From contig NZ_JAMZGF010000015.1 of assembly GCF_024158915.1 (NCBI RefSeq), positions 1 to 64,000 on the forward strand: a DNA stretch of 64,000 nucleotides, in the 5' to 3' direction. Positions 15,802 through 25,864 of this stretch are shown piece after piece. The position numbers and the translations under genes were made by a program. The DNA is from Chryseobacterium sp. S0630 (GTDB taxonomy: Bacteria; Bacteroidota; Bacteroidia; Flavobacteriales; Weeksellaceae). Numbering within the stretch: the first letter of the stretch is position 1; each line of letters begins with the position of its first letter. Below the pieces are notes generated by a model that worked only from the letters and a program-made list of their open reading frames with translations, did no database searches and was not told the origin of the DNA.

Positions 15802-17565
15802 TTAGAAAGTAATTTTCACACCTCCCAGAATCTGTGCACCCAGGACTTTATATCCTTTGTACGTCTGGTATTTTGAGCTCAGAAGATTATTTCCGAGTGC
15901 GAAAATACTGAAATTTTTGTGAATTTTATACTCTGCAGAAAGATTTAAATCAGCATAACCACCCACTTTATCATTCGTATTCTCCGTAGATTGGAAGATT
16001 ACATTCGGAGCACCTACTCCTTCAATCGCATAAGAGTTTGTCGTTCTGTCACTTGCAAAGATCCCTTTGAATCCTAGCAATAACTTCTTGTCAAGCATTG
16101 TATATTTTGCCCCGATGCTCGCATTGAATAAAGGAACGTTATAAATGTTGTCGTAGTTCTTAAGATCATACTTCGTAAACCTTAGCTCCCCATCAATAAT
16201 CAGATTAGCCAATGGGAAATACTGTACACTACCTTTAATATCGCTTACATTTCCGTCATCATAAACAGCAGAGAATGTATTAGCAAAATTATATGCGGAA
16301 CGGTTAACAGATGTATTATCAAAAAGGCCATTGGCTTTAAAGAACATAATATCTCTCATCTTTCCATAACCTGCAGAGAAGTCGTATTTCAACGTTTCAT
16401 CGATATCTCCTCTCAATCCTACATAAAAATGATATTTCGTCTCTGTTGGCTTTAAAAACTGGTCAGAAAGGATGAATGGATTCGTCTGCAGCATATCTCC
16501 ATAAGTATTCAGCTTCAGACCTCCGTCTACCCCTCCGTAGAATTTAAATTCTTTTGCCGCAGCAAACTGGAACTCCGCCTGCGGGAACCAATATGTTTTA
16601 TTGTTTTTTTGCTGTTCTAATTGATCATTGGAGTTTTTAGCATTCAGGAAAGAGAATGAAGATCCTAATGTCAAGTAAGAATCTCCTTTTCTGAACGTCA
16701 CTTTCGGAGTCAGGCTGGTATTGAAGAAATTGGAAGAATTTTTATCTCTGATCGCAAAATCTGTCTTCACCGCATCTAAACCTACTCCAAGATCTGCATT
16801 CAGGTTGATTCCTGATTTTCCTAATTCAACCGCATGTTTAGAGAAATTGGCAAGGATGGAAACCTGGTTTTCTGAAGCATCAAAATGATCTTTCAGGAAT
16901 GATGATTTTACCCTTACATCATTTAAGATTTCATTGGAATAAAAATCATAGTATCCGTTTACTTTAAACTGATTTACTTTTTGTTTCAGATCAAGTTCAC
17001 CGGTAGGCTGCATAGCGTAGATTCCATAATAATTATAGCTGTCTAAACCATATTCAGCATTAAGGTTAAATTTCCCCTTTTCACCATAAGAGTTTAAGAA
17101 AGCTCCGATATTAGCCGAAGTCTGCCCGGATTTCCAGTCGTAATCTTTTTTAAGACCATTCGTGGAAAGAACATGAACATCTGCACCTACTTCAAGCTTA
17201 TTTTCAAGAGTTTTTGAAACGTTTCCGTCTACCAGAACTTTCCCGTAATTACCCATTCCAAACTGGAAATAGTTATTCTGAGCCGTTCCGTCAAATTTTG
17301 GAGCCACATCTTCCCCCTGAATGGTTGAAGTTTTGAAGTCTGAAACAGCAGGAACATCCGTGATGTTATACTTCACAGGAGTCTGCGATTTCTCTTCCGG
17401 CGGATAATTCTTGATGGTTTCCACAGAAGTTTTCTTCTTCTCAATCTTCTTCACTTCCGGCTCTCTCTTTTTGTTAAGAACCAGTTTTTCCTCCTTGATC
17501 TGGGAAAACGCCACCGACGAGAACCCTAAAAATAATATGGATAATAATTGAATTTTCTTGTTCAT
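15802..17565 (-). CDS. TonB-dependent-receptor-like outer membrane beta-barrel protein
   Basis: 587 residues with a signal peptide (SILFLGFSSVAFSQ). A charged Lys/Glu-rich and Pro-containing segment follows (~residues 22-65). From about residue 90 the sequence alternates as membrane beta strands (VLVDGNVSKTLENKLEVGADVHVL, each turn rich in N/D/G) and ends in a terminal strand GVKITF. No plug domain is seen, so it is a barrel related to TonB-dependent receptors rather than a full one. It is the last gene of a TPR-protein / lipoprotein / barrel operon. Substrate unknown. Confidence 0.78.
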   Translation of the reverse strand: MNKKIQLLSILFLGFSSVAFSQIKEEKLVLNKKREPEVKKIEKKKTSVETIKNYPPEEKSQTPVKYNITDVPAVSDFKTSTIQGEDVAPKFDGTAQNNYFQFGMGNYGKVLVDGNVSKTLENKLEVGADVHVLSTNGLKKDYDWKSGQTSANIGAFLNSYGEKGKFNLNAEYGLDSYNYYGIYAMQPTGELDLKQKVNQFKVNGYYDFYSNEILNDVRVKSSFLKDHFDASENQVSILANFSKHAVELGKSGINLNADLGVGLDAVKTDFAIRDKNSSNFFNTSLTPKVTFRKGDSYLTLGSSFSFLNAKNSNDQLEQQKNNKTYWFPQAEFQFAAAKEFKFYGGVDGGLKLNTYGDMLQTNPFILSDQFLKPTETKYHFYVGLRGDIDETLKYDFSAGYGKMRDIMFFKANGLFDNTSVNRSAYNFANTFSAVYDDGNVSDIKGSVQYFPLANLIIDGELRFTKYDLKNYDNIYNVPLFNASIGAKYTMLDKKLLLGFKGIFASDRTTNSYAIEGVGAPNVIFQSTENTNDKVGGYADLNLSAEYKIHKNFSIFALGNNLLSSKYQTYKGYKVLGAQILGGVKITF

Positions 17566-17600
17566 ATTTTCTTTATTTGAAAAAAATATATAACGGGCTT

Positions 17601-18092
17601 TTATTTATTGGAAGCAATGTAGTTGCCTAATAAAGCTTTCCCTGACTGTTTTGTAAAAGTTCTCCCCAGTCTGAATATATTAAACAGCCAAAGGCTTTGA
17701 TAAACTTGTAATTTGTATTGATAATTTTTCGTTGTACTGTTCTCAGCTACATCATAGCTATAAGAAATATCATACGGAAATCCTGAAGGCAATAATCCAA
17801 CGGTGAGCATACTTCCAATCATTGGTTTTCCGCAGGGAGGAGTACGCGTCGTCATGGGATGCAGCGTGATCTTAGCTGCATTAGTACTGTCTTCTACAAT
17901 TTCATAAATATCAGAATGTTTTAAAATTTTAAATTCTTCCCCAAGATCCTTATTCACCACAAAAGCTTTTTGCTTTTTGAAATCAGCTTTTGCATGGTTA
18001 TATTCCTTTGGATATGCACTGTATGAAGGAATGCAGCTCCAGAGAGAACCTGAAATTAAAAAAGAATATATGGCAACTTTAAACACCTTCAT
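17601..18092 (-). CDS. Small outer-membrane-type lipoprotein
   Basis: 163 residues. A hydrophobic N-terminus ends SGSLWSC, a lipobox with Cys20. The mature protein has no domain I recognise; a central MIGSMLTVGLLPSGFPYDISYSY segment is notable. It sits 3 bases after the TPR gene's stop and 35 bases before the barrel gene, so it should function with them. Confidence 0.72.
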   Translation of the reverse strand: MKVFKVAIYSFLISGSLWSCIPSYSAYPKEYNHAKADFKKQKAFVVNKDLGEEFKILKHSDIYEIVEDSTNAAKITLHPMTTRTPPCGKPMIGSMLTVGLLPSGFPYDISYSYDVAENSTTKNYQYKLQVYQSLWLFNIFRLGRTFTKQSGKALLGNYIASNK

Positions 18093-18095
18093 TTC

Positions 18096-21059
18096 TTATT
18101 TCTTAATCTGCTTTTTAACTTCTTTAGCTTCTGCTACGATCTCAGGGAAATCCTTGTAGTTCGCAATGATCTGATCACAGGTATAACTTGCCTGATAGTT
18201 GTCTTTCAGACCGATATAGTTTTTCGCCATCAATACCAACGCTTTTGCTCCCCAGAACTCTTCCGAAGCATAGTTGTTGGCAAGCTTAAAGATTGTTTCA
18301 TTAGATGACTTGAAAGCTTTCCCTTTGTTCTGATAATACGCTTTAGCATATAAAGCTTCTGCAGCTACCGAAGTATTGGATGATTTTTCAAGGGAAACAT
18401 AAGCAGCTTGTGCCTCTTTATCTTTTCCGGAGTTCATCAGACTTCTTGCCTTGATTACTTTCGCAGTTTCAATAACGGCTGCTGAGTTTTTAGAATTAGC
18501 AATGACAGCATTGGCTAATTTTTCCGCTTCAGAGAAATTATTTTCTTCCGCATATAGTTTCATCAACTCTACATTCGCATAGTTTTTAATGCTGATATTG
18601 GAAGAGTTTTTAATGCCTTCAAGGTACTTTTTAGCTTCTGCAGTATTCCCCTGTGCAATAAAGATTTGAACTAAACGAGTTTGTGCATCATCCTGGTAAT
18701 CGTTCTGAATTCCAGCAACTTCCTGAAGCACAAGTAAAGCTTTAGTTGAATTATTAGTCTGATAATAACTTTCTCCTAATTCGTACTTAGCCTGGTACAA
18801 TCCTTCACCTGTCGGATTCTGTGTCAGATACTTTTCGTAGTAAGAAATTGCATTCTTATAATCTTTCTTCGCGAACAACTGCTTTCCTGTAGATAAGTTG
18901 ATTTCATCAATTTCAGCAGCATCTACATTCACCCCAATATTTCTCGCGAAAGTTTCATATCCTGAAACATCACCGTTTTTCGTGAAGATAGGTTTAGCAG
19001 CCTGAACAACTTTCTGAGCATACGCTGTATTTTTATACTGCTCACCCAGAGATTTCAGTTCAGAAAGCGCTTTATCATTCTGATTCTGGTCGATATAATT
19101 CTGTGCTCTGTAGATAGATGCGTTTGCAATCAGATCCTTGTCAGAAGAACCTTTGATTACTTTTCCGAAATAATCATTAGAGTTTGCAAAATCATCCTGA
19201 GCAGCATAAGCCGTTCCTATTTCGTATTGAGCATCATCGTAATATTCGGAATCCGGATATTTTGATAATAGGTTTTTAAGGTTGGTAATCTTTGCCTGTG
19301 TATCTCCTTTGAATCCTAAAGCCATTGCTTTTTGGTACAAAGTATAATCCGTAGCATCTTCATTTTTATCATAAATGGCAATCGCTTCGTTCAGGTCATT
19401 GTTTGCATAATGAATATCTGCAAGACGAAGTTCTGCATCATTTTTAAATTCCGGTTTCGGATTGGCAAGATATTGTTTGAAATACGTAGCAGCCTGATCA
19501 AATTTCTTGGATTTAAAATAAGCATATCCTAAATCATAAGGCAGCTGCTGTTTTTCAGGGAAGTTTTCAGTAAGAAGCTTTTCATAACGTACAATGGCAG
19601 AAGGATAATTTCCTTTCTGGTAATACACCTGTGCCAGCCAGTATAAAGCTCTGCTGTTGAATTCTTTATTGATATTGAAACCAAGACTTCTTAAGAAATA
19701 TTTCTCCGCTTCATCATAATTTCCTTTATTGAATTCTTCAGTCCCCAATAAATAAGAAACCTCCTGATCTACTTTGTTGATCTCAGGAGTCGAGCTCTGC
19801 AATCTGTCAATCGCATTCAGCGTTTCTTTATAGTTTCCGGAATACAGATAAGATTTCACCAATAATGACCTCATTTCTGTGGCATTGGCTCCATTCTGAT
19901 TTTCGTTGATATAACTTTGGATGACCGCAGAAGGACTTTCAAACGGGTTACCGATATCATAACTTAATTTAGCGTACTGCTCATGGGCCAGCTTTTTCAC
20001 TTTCGCATCATAATCCATCTGATAAGAAGAACGGAATGCAGAAAGAGCTTCCTGTTTTTTATCTACAGCCAGATAAGCATTTCCTAACTGATAGTAAGCA
20101 TTTTGAGCCAAAGCAGAATTGCTGTTCAAAAGCTGGTTGTAATAAGAAACCGCTTCATCATATTTTTTAAGCTGTGCAGCCACAAATCCCATCTCATACA
20201 AATCGTTTTCTGATGGATTTTGCTGTACACTCAGATAATCTTTTAAATGTGGGTAGGCAGAAGTATAATCATTCTTCATGAAATAACTCTCCCCAATGAT
20301 CTTATGAACTTCTGCTTTATAAGAATCTGAAATATTTTCGTTTAACAGAGCATTTCCTTCCGTGATCGCCTGATCGTAGTTCTTATCATTATAATACATC
20401 TGCACATAATAAGGACGTACCAACTTGGAGAACTTATCCTGATCCTTTATCGAATCAAAATACTGGAAAGCTTTATCACTTTGTCTGTTGCTATAATACA
20501 AATGCCCAAGCATATAAGCAATATCTCCTTTTTGAGACTGATCTGCTGTTTTATAAGCCTCTTCAAGGGCATCAGTTGCTCCTTTAGAATCGCCCGTCAT
20601 GAATTTGGCATATCCAAGCTTAAGAATATACTGGGTATTTTCCTCCTTCGAAAGCTGATACTGATTCACTTTTTTCAAAGTTTCCAGTGCTTTGTCGAAA
20701 TCTTTTTTTGCTAAATAGTAATCTGCCAACGGAAGATTAGCCTGCGCAAAATAAGCAGAATTAGGATATTCTTTCATAAAAGCCGTTAACCCATCTTCAG
20801 CATGATTTTTCTGAAGAATCACACCAATTACATTATCAAAAAACTGCGCAGCTTCTTTTTTCGAACGGGACAAATTCTGATTGTAGAAGTATTGTCTTGC
20901 GTATTCGTATTGAGAAGCATTGTATATTTTAGTCTGATAAAGATTTTCGGCTAGATTGAACCTGTAATTTTCTTTCTGGGTAAAATATTGAGACTGTTGA
21001 GCATCGGAGATTCCGAAATAAATTACAGCAGCCGCTAAAAGTATTTTTTTTGATTTCAT
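18096..21059 (-). CDS. Large TPR-repeat protein, exported
   Basis: 987 residues. The N-terminal signal (KILLAAAVIYFGISDAQ) is followed by TPR/Sel1-like helical repeats across the whole length; repeated signatures are YxxLGxxYxxxxxYxxAxxxY and KYPDSEYxxxAQYEIG (around residues 600-620). This resembles YbgF/BamD-like exported TPR scaffolds, but much longer. It is first in an operon with a lipoprotein and an outer-membrane barrel. A role as periplasmic scaffold for that barrel or for outer-membrane assembly is inference. Confidence 0.88.
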   Translation of the reverse strand: MKSKKILLAAAVIYFGISDAQQSQYFTQKENYRFNLAENLYQTKIYNASQYEYARQYFYNQNLSRSKKEAAQFFDNVIGVILQKNHAEDGLTAFMKEYPNSAYFAQANLPLADYYLAKKDFDKALETLKKVNQYQLSKEENTQYILKLGYAKFMTGDSKGATDALEEAYKTADQSQKGDIAYMLGHLYYSNRQSDKAFQYFDSIKDQDKFSKLVRPYYVQMYYNDKNYDQAITEGNALLNENISDSYKAEVHKIIGESYFMKNDYTSAYPHLKDYLSVQQNPSENDLYEMGFVAAQLKKYDEAVSYYNQLLNSNSALAQNAYYQLGNAYLAVDKKQEALSAFRSSYQMDYDAKVKKLAHEQYAKLSYDIGNPFESPSAVIQSYINENQNGANATEMRSLLVKSYLYSGNYKETLNAIDRLQSSTPEINKVDQEVSYLLGTEEFNKGNYDEAEKYFLRSLGFNINKEFNSRALYWLAQVYYQKGNYPSAIVRYEKLLTENFPEKQQLPYDLGYAYFKSKKFDQAATYFKQYLANPKPEFKNDAELRLADIHYANNDLNEAIAIYDKNEDATDYTLYQKAMALGFKGDTQAKITNLKNLLSKYPDSEYYDDAQYEIGTAYAAQDDFANSNDYFGKVIKGSSDKDLIANASIYRAQNYIDQNQNDKALSELKSLGEQYKNTAYAQKVVQAAKPIFTKNGDVSGYETFARNIGVNVDAAEIDEINLSTGKQLFAKKDYKNAISYYEKYLTQNPTGEGLYQAKYELGESYYQTNNSTKALLVLQEVAGIQNDYQDDAQTRLVQIFIAQGNTAEAKKYLEGIKNSSNISIKNYANVELMKLYAEENNFSEAEKLANAVIANSKNSAAVIETAKVIKARSLMNSGKDKEAQAAYVSLEKSSNTSVAAEALYAKAYYQNKGKAFKSSNETIFKLANNYASEEFWGAKALVLMAKNYIGLKDNYQASYTCDQIIANYKDFPEIVAEAKEVKKQIKK

Positions 21060-21127
21060 TCTTCTTGATATAAGAAAATTAGTCTAAATAAGTTAACGAA
21101 AATATTAAAAACTTATTGTTTAAGCAA

Positions 21128-21156
21128 GTTTTAACAGTGTTAATGGCTGTTAATTC
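21128..21156. promoter_or_regulatory. Three TTAA-core direct repeats at 9-10 bp spacing
   Basis: GTTTTAACA, GTGTTAATG and CTGTTAATT follow each other, cores 9 and 10 bp apart, between the divergent TPR and CocE genes. The first half-site is the same as in the repeat array at 2481 (GTTTTAAC). Confidence 0.35.
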
Positions 21157-21316
21157 TTATTTCATAACAATCTAAATTTTCTCACCATACAATGATAAAA
21201 TTTACTACTTTCGTTTGATAAAATGTAAACAATTTTAATAAACAGTTATCAAAAACACATTTTAATTTGATACTTTTTCAACAGCAGCTAAAAACATACC
21301 ATAAACACACCATCTC

Positions 21317-23557
21317 ATGAAATTTAAGATTCTTTTAGCATTAATTTTTGTCAACCTCCTGCAGGCACAAAAGTTTTATTTTCCAAAGACAGCTGTAAAT
21401 GACTCTGTTATATTGGAAAAACAGATTCCAGGACTTGCACAACAAGTGATTCCTCATCTTCAATCAGCGAAATACAAACCGGAAAACACCGTTGATCTTA
21501 TGGACAATCTTTTCCGTCTGCAGATCGTGGCTCAGGATTATAAAAATTCGCTGATTTCCCTTTCCGAAAACCGGAAGCTCTTTGCCGATAACAATATGGG
21601 AGACTACAGATATATCGGATTTGAACTGTATACATTTGCGAAAATGGAGCAAAAAGAAAACAACACCTCATTTTCCAATGCCCTTCAAAAAGTATTTAAT
21701 AAAAAATATGAAAGCCTTTTGGAAAAAACGATTCCCAGACTAGGAATTGCTCTTGACGGGGATGTACGAGAATCTAAAAAGCAATTGAAGAAAGTACTGG
21801 ACAAACAAAAAGACAAAGACAGTATTGATTACAGGACAGCCCTTGCTCTATGCAAAAGCTATTTAAGTTATAAAACCTATTCCGGTATAAAACCTCAGGT
21901 GATGCAGCTCCTGGCTTCAAAAGACAGAGAAAAATTCATTATTGAAACCAGAGATCTTAAATTAAAAAACGGAAATACTTTAACAATTACCATTGTCAGA
22001 AAAAAAGGAGACACTACTCCGCTTCCCGTTATTCTTACCAATAATATCTACGCAGGTCCTTTTGATGAATTCTTCGGAAAGAGAGCCGCTATTTATAATT
22101 ATGTAGGAGCTGTTGTCAATACGAGAGGTAAGAGAAACAGCAATAATGTGAATAATCCTTTTGAACATGAATCTGAAGATCTTTATGATGTCATAGACTG
22201 GGTAAGCAAACAACCCTGGTGCAATGGAAAAGTAGGAATGATTGGCGGAAGTTACTTAGGTTTCAGCCAATGGGGAGCGGTAAAAAAACTGCATCCCGCA
22301 TTAAAGACGATCGTTCCTCAGGTTGCCGTTGGTATCGGGGTCGATTATCCGGCTCAGAATAATATCTTCATGAGCTACATGCTTCAGTGGATACAGTATG
22401 TGACCAATAACAAACTTACGGACGAGGCTGATTTCGCCAATGCTGTAAAATGGGATTCTATCTATACAAAATGGTACAAAAGCGGAAAAGCGTTCAGGTC
22501 TTTAGATACAATAAGCGGTAAACCAAGCAAAATATTCCAGCGATGGCTGGATCATCCGGGATATGATCAGTATTGGCAGAAAATGGTTCCTTACAAAGAG
22601 GATTTTTCTAAAATCAATATTCCTATCCTGACGACAACGGGATATTATGATGATGATCAGATTGGCGCGCTGTATTATTTTAAACAACATCATCTGTACA
22701 ATAAAAATGCAGATCATTATCTGGTTATAGGCCCGTATAATCATGGAGGAGCCCAAAGTTTCGGTTTTACTTACGTGAATGGAAATCCTATTGATCCTGC
22801 GGCAAGAATCAGTATTGATGATCTTGCTTTCTCATGGTTTGACTATATTCTTAAAGGAGGTCAAAAACCGGAAATTTTAAAAGACAGAATCAATTTTCAG
22901 GTAATGAATACGAATACATGGAAACATGTGGCTGATCTTGATAAAATGCATAATTCTTCTTTGAAATTTTACCTTCAGGACAAAAAAAATACATCTTCTG
23001 TATTTAATAAACCTGAAAACAAGACCTTCACAACACAAATTGTTGATCTTAAAAACAGAGATCAGAAAGACACTTATTACAAAGTCAGTAAAAAAGACAG
23101 CATAAAAATGACAAATTCTGTCGCTTTTGAAAGTGAAGTTCTTGACAAGGATATCATCATGAGTGGAAATCTTTCCGGAGTCTTCAATGTTTCCATCAAT
23201 AAAAAAGATTTTGACACGGATACTTACCTGTATCAGATTCAACCGGATGGAAAATCCTCTCTTCTATCCACTCATATTGTGAGAGCCAGCTATGCGAAAA
23301 ACAATGAACAAAGACAGCTTCTTGAACCCAATAAAACGGAACAGATTCCGATTAACAATTCCTATTTCATGAGTAAAAAGATAGAAAAAGGAAGTAAACT
23401 CCTGTTATTGGTCGGAGTGAATAAAAGTCCCAACTGGCAGATCAATTATGGTTCCGGTAAAGATGTAAGTGATGAAACGATTAAGGATTCCGGGGAACCT
23501 TTAGAGATAAAATGGTACAACGACAGCTACGTGGAAATCCCTGTTTATAAAGACTAA
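21317..23557 (+). CDS. CocE/NonD-family (X-Pro dipeptidyl-peptidase-like) hydrolase
   Basis: 746 residues with a signal peptide (ILLALIFVNLLQAQ). After a ~190-residue N-terminal helical region the alpha/beta hydrolase core has the nucleophile elbow GMIGGSYLG (Ser near 311), an acid in TTGYYDDDQ (near 446) and the catalytic His in GPYNHGGAQSFG (near 475). The last ~200 residues are the jelly-roll X-Pro dipeptidyl-peptidase C-terminal domain (MSGNLSGVFNVSINKKD). The family hydrolyses acyl or peptide bonds, including glutaryl acylases and Xaa-Pro peptidases. It probably acts in the periplasm or outside; the substrate cannot be told from sequence. Confidence 0.9.
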   Translation: MKFKILLALIFVNLLQAQKFYFPKTAVNDSVILEKQIPGLAQQVIPHLQSAKYKPENTVDLMDNLFRLQIVAQDYKNSLISLSENRKLFADNNMGDYRYIGFELYTFAKMEQKENNTSFSNALQKVFNKKYESLLEKTIPRLGIALDGDVRESKKQLKKVLDKQKDKDSIDYRTALALCKSYLSYKTYSGIKPQVMQLLASKDREKFIIETRDLKLKNGNTLTITIVRKKGDTTPLPVILTNNIYAGPFDEFFGKRAAIYNYVGAVVNTRGKRNSNNVNNPFEHESEDLYDVIDWVSKQPWCNGKVGMIGGSYLGFSQWGAVKKLHPALKTIVPQVAVGIGVDYPAQNNIFMSYMLQWIQYVTNNKLTDEADFANAVKWDSIYTKWYKSGKAFRSLDTISGKPSKIFQRWLDHPGYDQYWQKMVPYKEDFSKINIPILTTTGYYDDDQIGALYYFKQHHLYNKNADHYLVIGPYNHGGAQSFGFTYVNGNPIDPAARISIDDLAFSWFDYILKGGQKPEILKDRINFQVMNTNTWKHVADLDKMHNSSLKFYLQDKKNTSSVFNKPENKTFTTQIVDLKNRDQKDTYYKVSKKDSIKMTNSVAFESEVLDKDIIMSGNLSGVFNVSINKKDFDTDTYLYQIQPDGKSSLLSTHIVRASYAKNNEQRQLLEPNKTEQIPINNSYFMSKKIEKGSKLLLLVGVNKSPNWQINYGSGKDVSDETIKDSGEPLEIKWYNDSYVEIPVYKD

Positions 23558-23587
23558 AGCCTTTTGTTTGAGCATTTTTACCCAAAT

Positions 23588-23632
23588 GTTCTTAACAACT
23601 GTTAACATCAAAATAAAAAATCATTACATTTG
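23588..23632 (+). promoter_or_regulatory. Promoter region of the amino-acid permease with TTAAC repeats
   Basis: TACATTTG (23625-23632) exactly matches the TAnnTTTG -7 element; the predicted start is near 23636. Two TTAAC half-sites 10 bp apart (GTTCTTAACAACTGTTAAC, from 23588) lie over the -33 region. Confidence 0.45.
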
Positions 23633-23661
23633 CTTTTTTTCAAATCAAATATAGTTATTGA

Positions 23662-25344
23662 ATGAGTCAACTTTTTAGAAGAAAAATCTATTCAGATACA
23701 GATACTTCAACAGGACTTTTAAGAGTCTTAGGTGTATGGGACATTGTATTTTTTGGTATTGCGGCCATTATAGGAGCTGGAAGTTTCAGCAGTTTAGGAG
23801 AAGCCGTTTTCAGAGGTGGTCCCGGTGTTATTCTACTATATTTGATTTGCGGGTTTGCCTGCGGGTTTACCGCTTTATGCTACGCTGAATTTGCCAGCAG
23901 AATTCCTACCGCAGGTTCTGCTTACACATATGCCTACGCCAGTTTCGGAGAACTTATTGCCTGGGTAATTGGCTGGGCTCTGATCATGGAGTATTCTTTC
24001 GGGAATATTTACGTAGCCTTCTCCTGGTCGGATTATTTCACCAGTTTCCTAGGCCGTCTCGGAATGCATATCCCTGATTATCTGACCTGCAGTTATACTG
24101 AAGCGAGAAAAGCTGTTCAATATGGTTCTGAAAACAAGGAATTATTAAATGCCTGGAAAACAGCTCCATTAATCGGAAGTTTGAAATTCATTGTAGATAT
24201 TCCGGCATTGGTTATTAACGGTTTGATTACATGGCTTTGTTATGTAGGAGTAAAAGAAAGTAAAAACTTCAACAACTCTTTGGTTATCTTAAAACTGGGA
24301 GTAATTCTATTAGTTATTCTGGTGGGTTTCTCTTATATCAATACTGAAAACTGGACTCCAGTAAGCCCTACAACGGGAACACCATCCTTCATGCCGAATG
24401 GTTTTGCAGGAGTAATGAGTGCCGTATCAGGAGTATTCTTTGCTTATATCGGATTTGATGCTTTAAGTGTTCTTTCTGAAGAGACTAAAGATCCGCAGAA
24501 GACCTTACCAAAAGGAATGATTATCTCTCTTGTATTGTGTACTGTGATCTATATTGCATTAACGCTTGTATTGACAGGAATGGTAGATTACAAGAAATTT
24601 GACGGTGTTGGAGATCCGCTTTCCTTCATCTTTGAAAAAACAAATGCTAATGTAGCCTGGATGGAGCTTGTGGTTTCCTTCGTAGCGATTGTTGCCATTA
24701 CTACTGTATTATTGGTTTTCCAGATGGGACAGCCGAGAATCTGGTATGCTATGAGCCGTGACGGACTGATGCCTCAGAGATTCCAAAAAGTACATCCTAA
24801 GTATAAAACACCATCATACGCCACTATTGTTACAGGAATTGTAGTAGGTATTCCTATCCTGTTTACAGATAAAACTTTCATCCTTGATTTTACAAGTATC
24901 GGAACTATTTTCGCCTTTGTACTGGTGTGTGCAGGAGTGCTTATGCTTCCGGCTAAAGAGAAAATAAAAGGAAGATTCCACCTTCCTTACGTGAACGGAA
25001 AAATCATTTTCCCTGTTATTTTCATTGGTGGTTTGCTGGCTTTCTACAAATGGCAGCCGGAGTTTTTTGACAATCTGATGAACTGGTCAGATCCTAATGA
25101 AGGAGAATTCAGAGCTTCTATTTTCTTCTTTATTATCATCAACCTGATCCTATGCGTTGTAGCTTTTATCAAGAATTTATCATTAATTCCACTGATTGGA
25201 TTAAGTTCATGTCTATACCTTCTTACAGGAATGAGCCATGAGAACTGGTTCTGGTTCGGAATGTGGTTCCTGATCGGTATGGTTATTTATTTCTGCTACG
25301 GATACAAAAACAGTAAGCTTGGAAAAGAATTAAAAGACAGCTAA
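23662..25344 (+). CDS. APC-family amino acid permease
   Basis: 560 residues with about 12-14 transmembrane helices. The APC signature is at the start: IVFFGIAAIIGAGSFSSLGE, with the unwound GAG motif of TM1, then YAEFASRIPTAGSAYTYAY. FFAYIGFDALSVLSEETKDP (TM6-loop) is typical of the cationic amino acid transporter (CAT/YfnA) branch. It imports amino acids by proton coupling or exchange in the inner membrane. A large hairpin follows the stop codon. Confidence 0.92.
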   Translation: MSQLFRRKIYSDTDTSTGLLRVLGVWDIVFFGIAAIIGAGSFSSLGEAVFRGGPGVILLYLICGFACGFTALCYAEFASRIPTAGSAYTYAYASFGELIAWVIGWALIMEYSFGNIYVAFSWSDYFTSFLGRLGMHIPDYLTCSYTEARKAVQYGSENKELLNAWKTAPLIGSLKFIVDIPALVINGLITWLCYVGVKESKNFNNSLVILKLGVILLVILVGFSYINTENWTPVSPTTGTPSFMPNGFAGVMSAVSGVFFAYIGFDALSVLSEETKDPQKTLPKGMIISLVLCTVIYIALTLVLTGMVDYKKFDGVGDPLSFIFEKTNANVAWMELVVSFVAIVAITTVLLVFQMGQPRIWYAMSRDGLMPQRFQKVHPKYKTPSYATIVTGIVVGIPILFTDKTFILDFTSIGTIFAFVLVCAGVLMLPAKEKIKGRFHLPYVNGKIIFPVIFIGGLLAFYKWQPEFFDNLMNWSDPNEGEFRASIFFFIIINLILCVVAFIKNLSLIPLIGLSSCLYLLTGMSHENWFWFGMWFLIGMVIYFCYGYKNSKLGKELKDS

Positions 25345-25367
25345 ATAAGCAATCAATACCATTGCGG

Positions 25368-25437
25368 AAAGGCAAAATAGCAAAGAGGTTAATCCCGATG
25401 GAGAGACTGATTCGCTGTTTTGCCTTTTTCTTTTTCA
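25368..25437 (+). terminator. Long-loop terminator after the permease
   Basis: AAAGGCAAAATAGC (25368-25381) pairs with GCTGTTTTGCCTTT (25424-25437), 14 bp with one G-T pair, followed by more T. The 42-base loop is unusually long. Confidence 0.6.
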
Positions 25438-25501
25438 ACCTCTCTTAAAAATCGGCAGCATTATTGCTTTAACTTCAATAGAATCAACAAACTAGATTAC
25501 C

Positions 25502-25840
25502 ATGGCCGAAAGAATCAAAACATACAGAGAGTTTTACCAGTTCTATCTTACTGAACATAGTAAAACAGGCACACGCATATTCCATTTTATCGGAACATTT
25601 CTCGTGTTTTTCGTTATATGGTATGTCATCAGTTCCGGAAAAGAAAGATTTCTATGGTACATTCCGATCGTAGGCTATGGATTTGCCTGGTTCAGTCATG
25701 CGGTGATTGAGAAGAATAAACCGGCTACTTTTAAATATCCTTTGTGGTCTCTCATTTCAGATTTCAGACTGTTTTTTGAACTTTTAATCGGTAAACAGAA
25801 ATTCTTCACCTCTAATAATCAGCCTCAGAAACAGGAATAG
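25502..25840 (+). CDS. DUF962/Mpo1-like protein
   Basis: 112 residues. It matches the Mpo1/YGL010w family: FYQFYLTEHSKTGTRIFHFIGTF with the conserved His residues, two membrane segments (FIGTFLVFFVIWYVIS, YIPIVGYGFAWFSHAVIE), then NKPATFKYPLWSLISDFR. In yeast Mpo1 is a Fe2+ dioxygenase that alpha-oxidises 2-hydroxy fatty acids. The bacterial role is not established. Single gene, about 155 bases after the permease. Confidence 0.85.
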   Translation: MAERIKTYREFYQFYLTEHSKTGTRIFHFIGTFLVFFVIWYVISSGKERFLWYIPIVGYGFAWFSHAVIEKNKPATFKYPLWSLISDFRLFFELLIGKQKFFTSNNQPQKQE

Positions 25841-25864
25841 CCTTGTGTTTCTTTTCTTTTTTTA

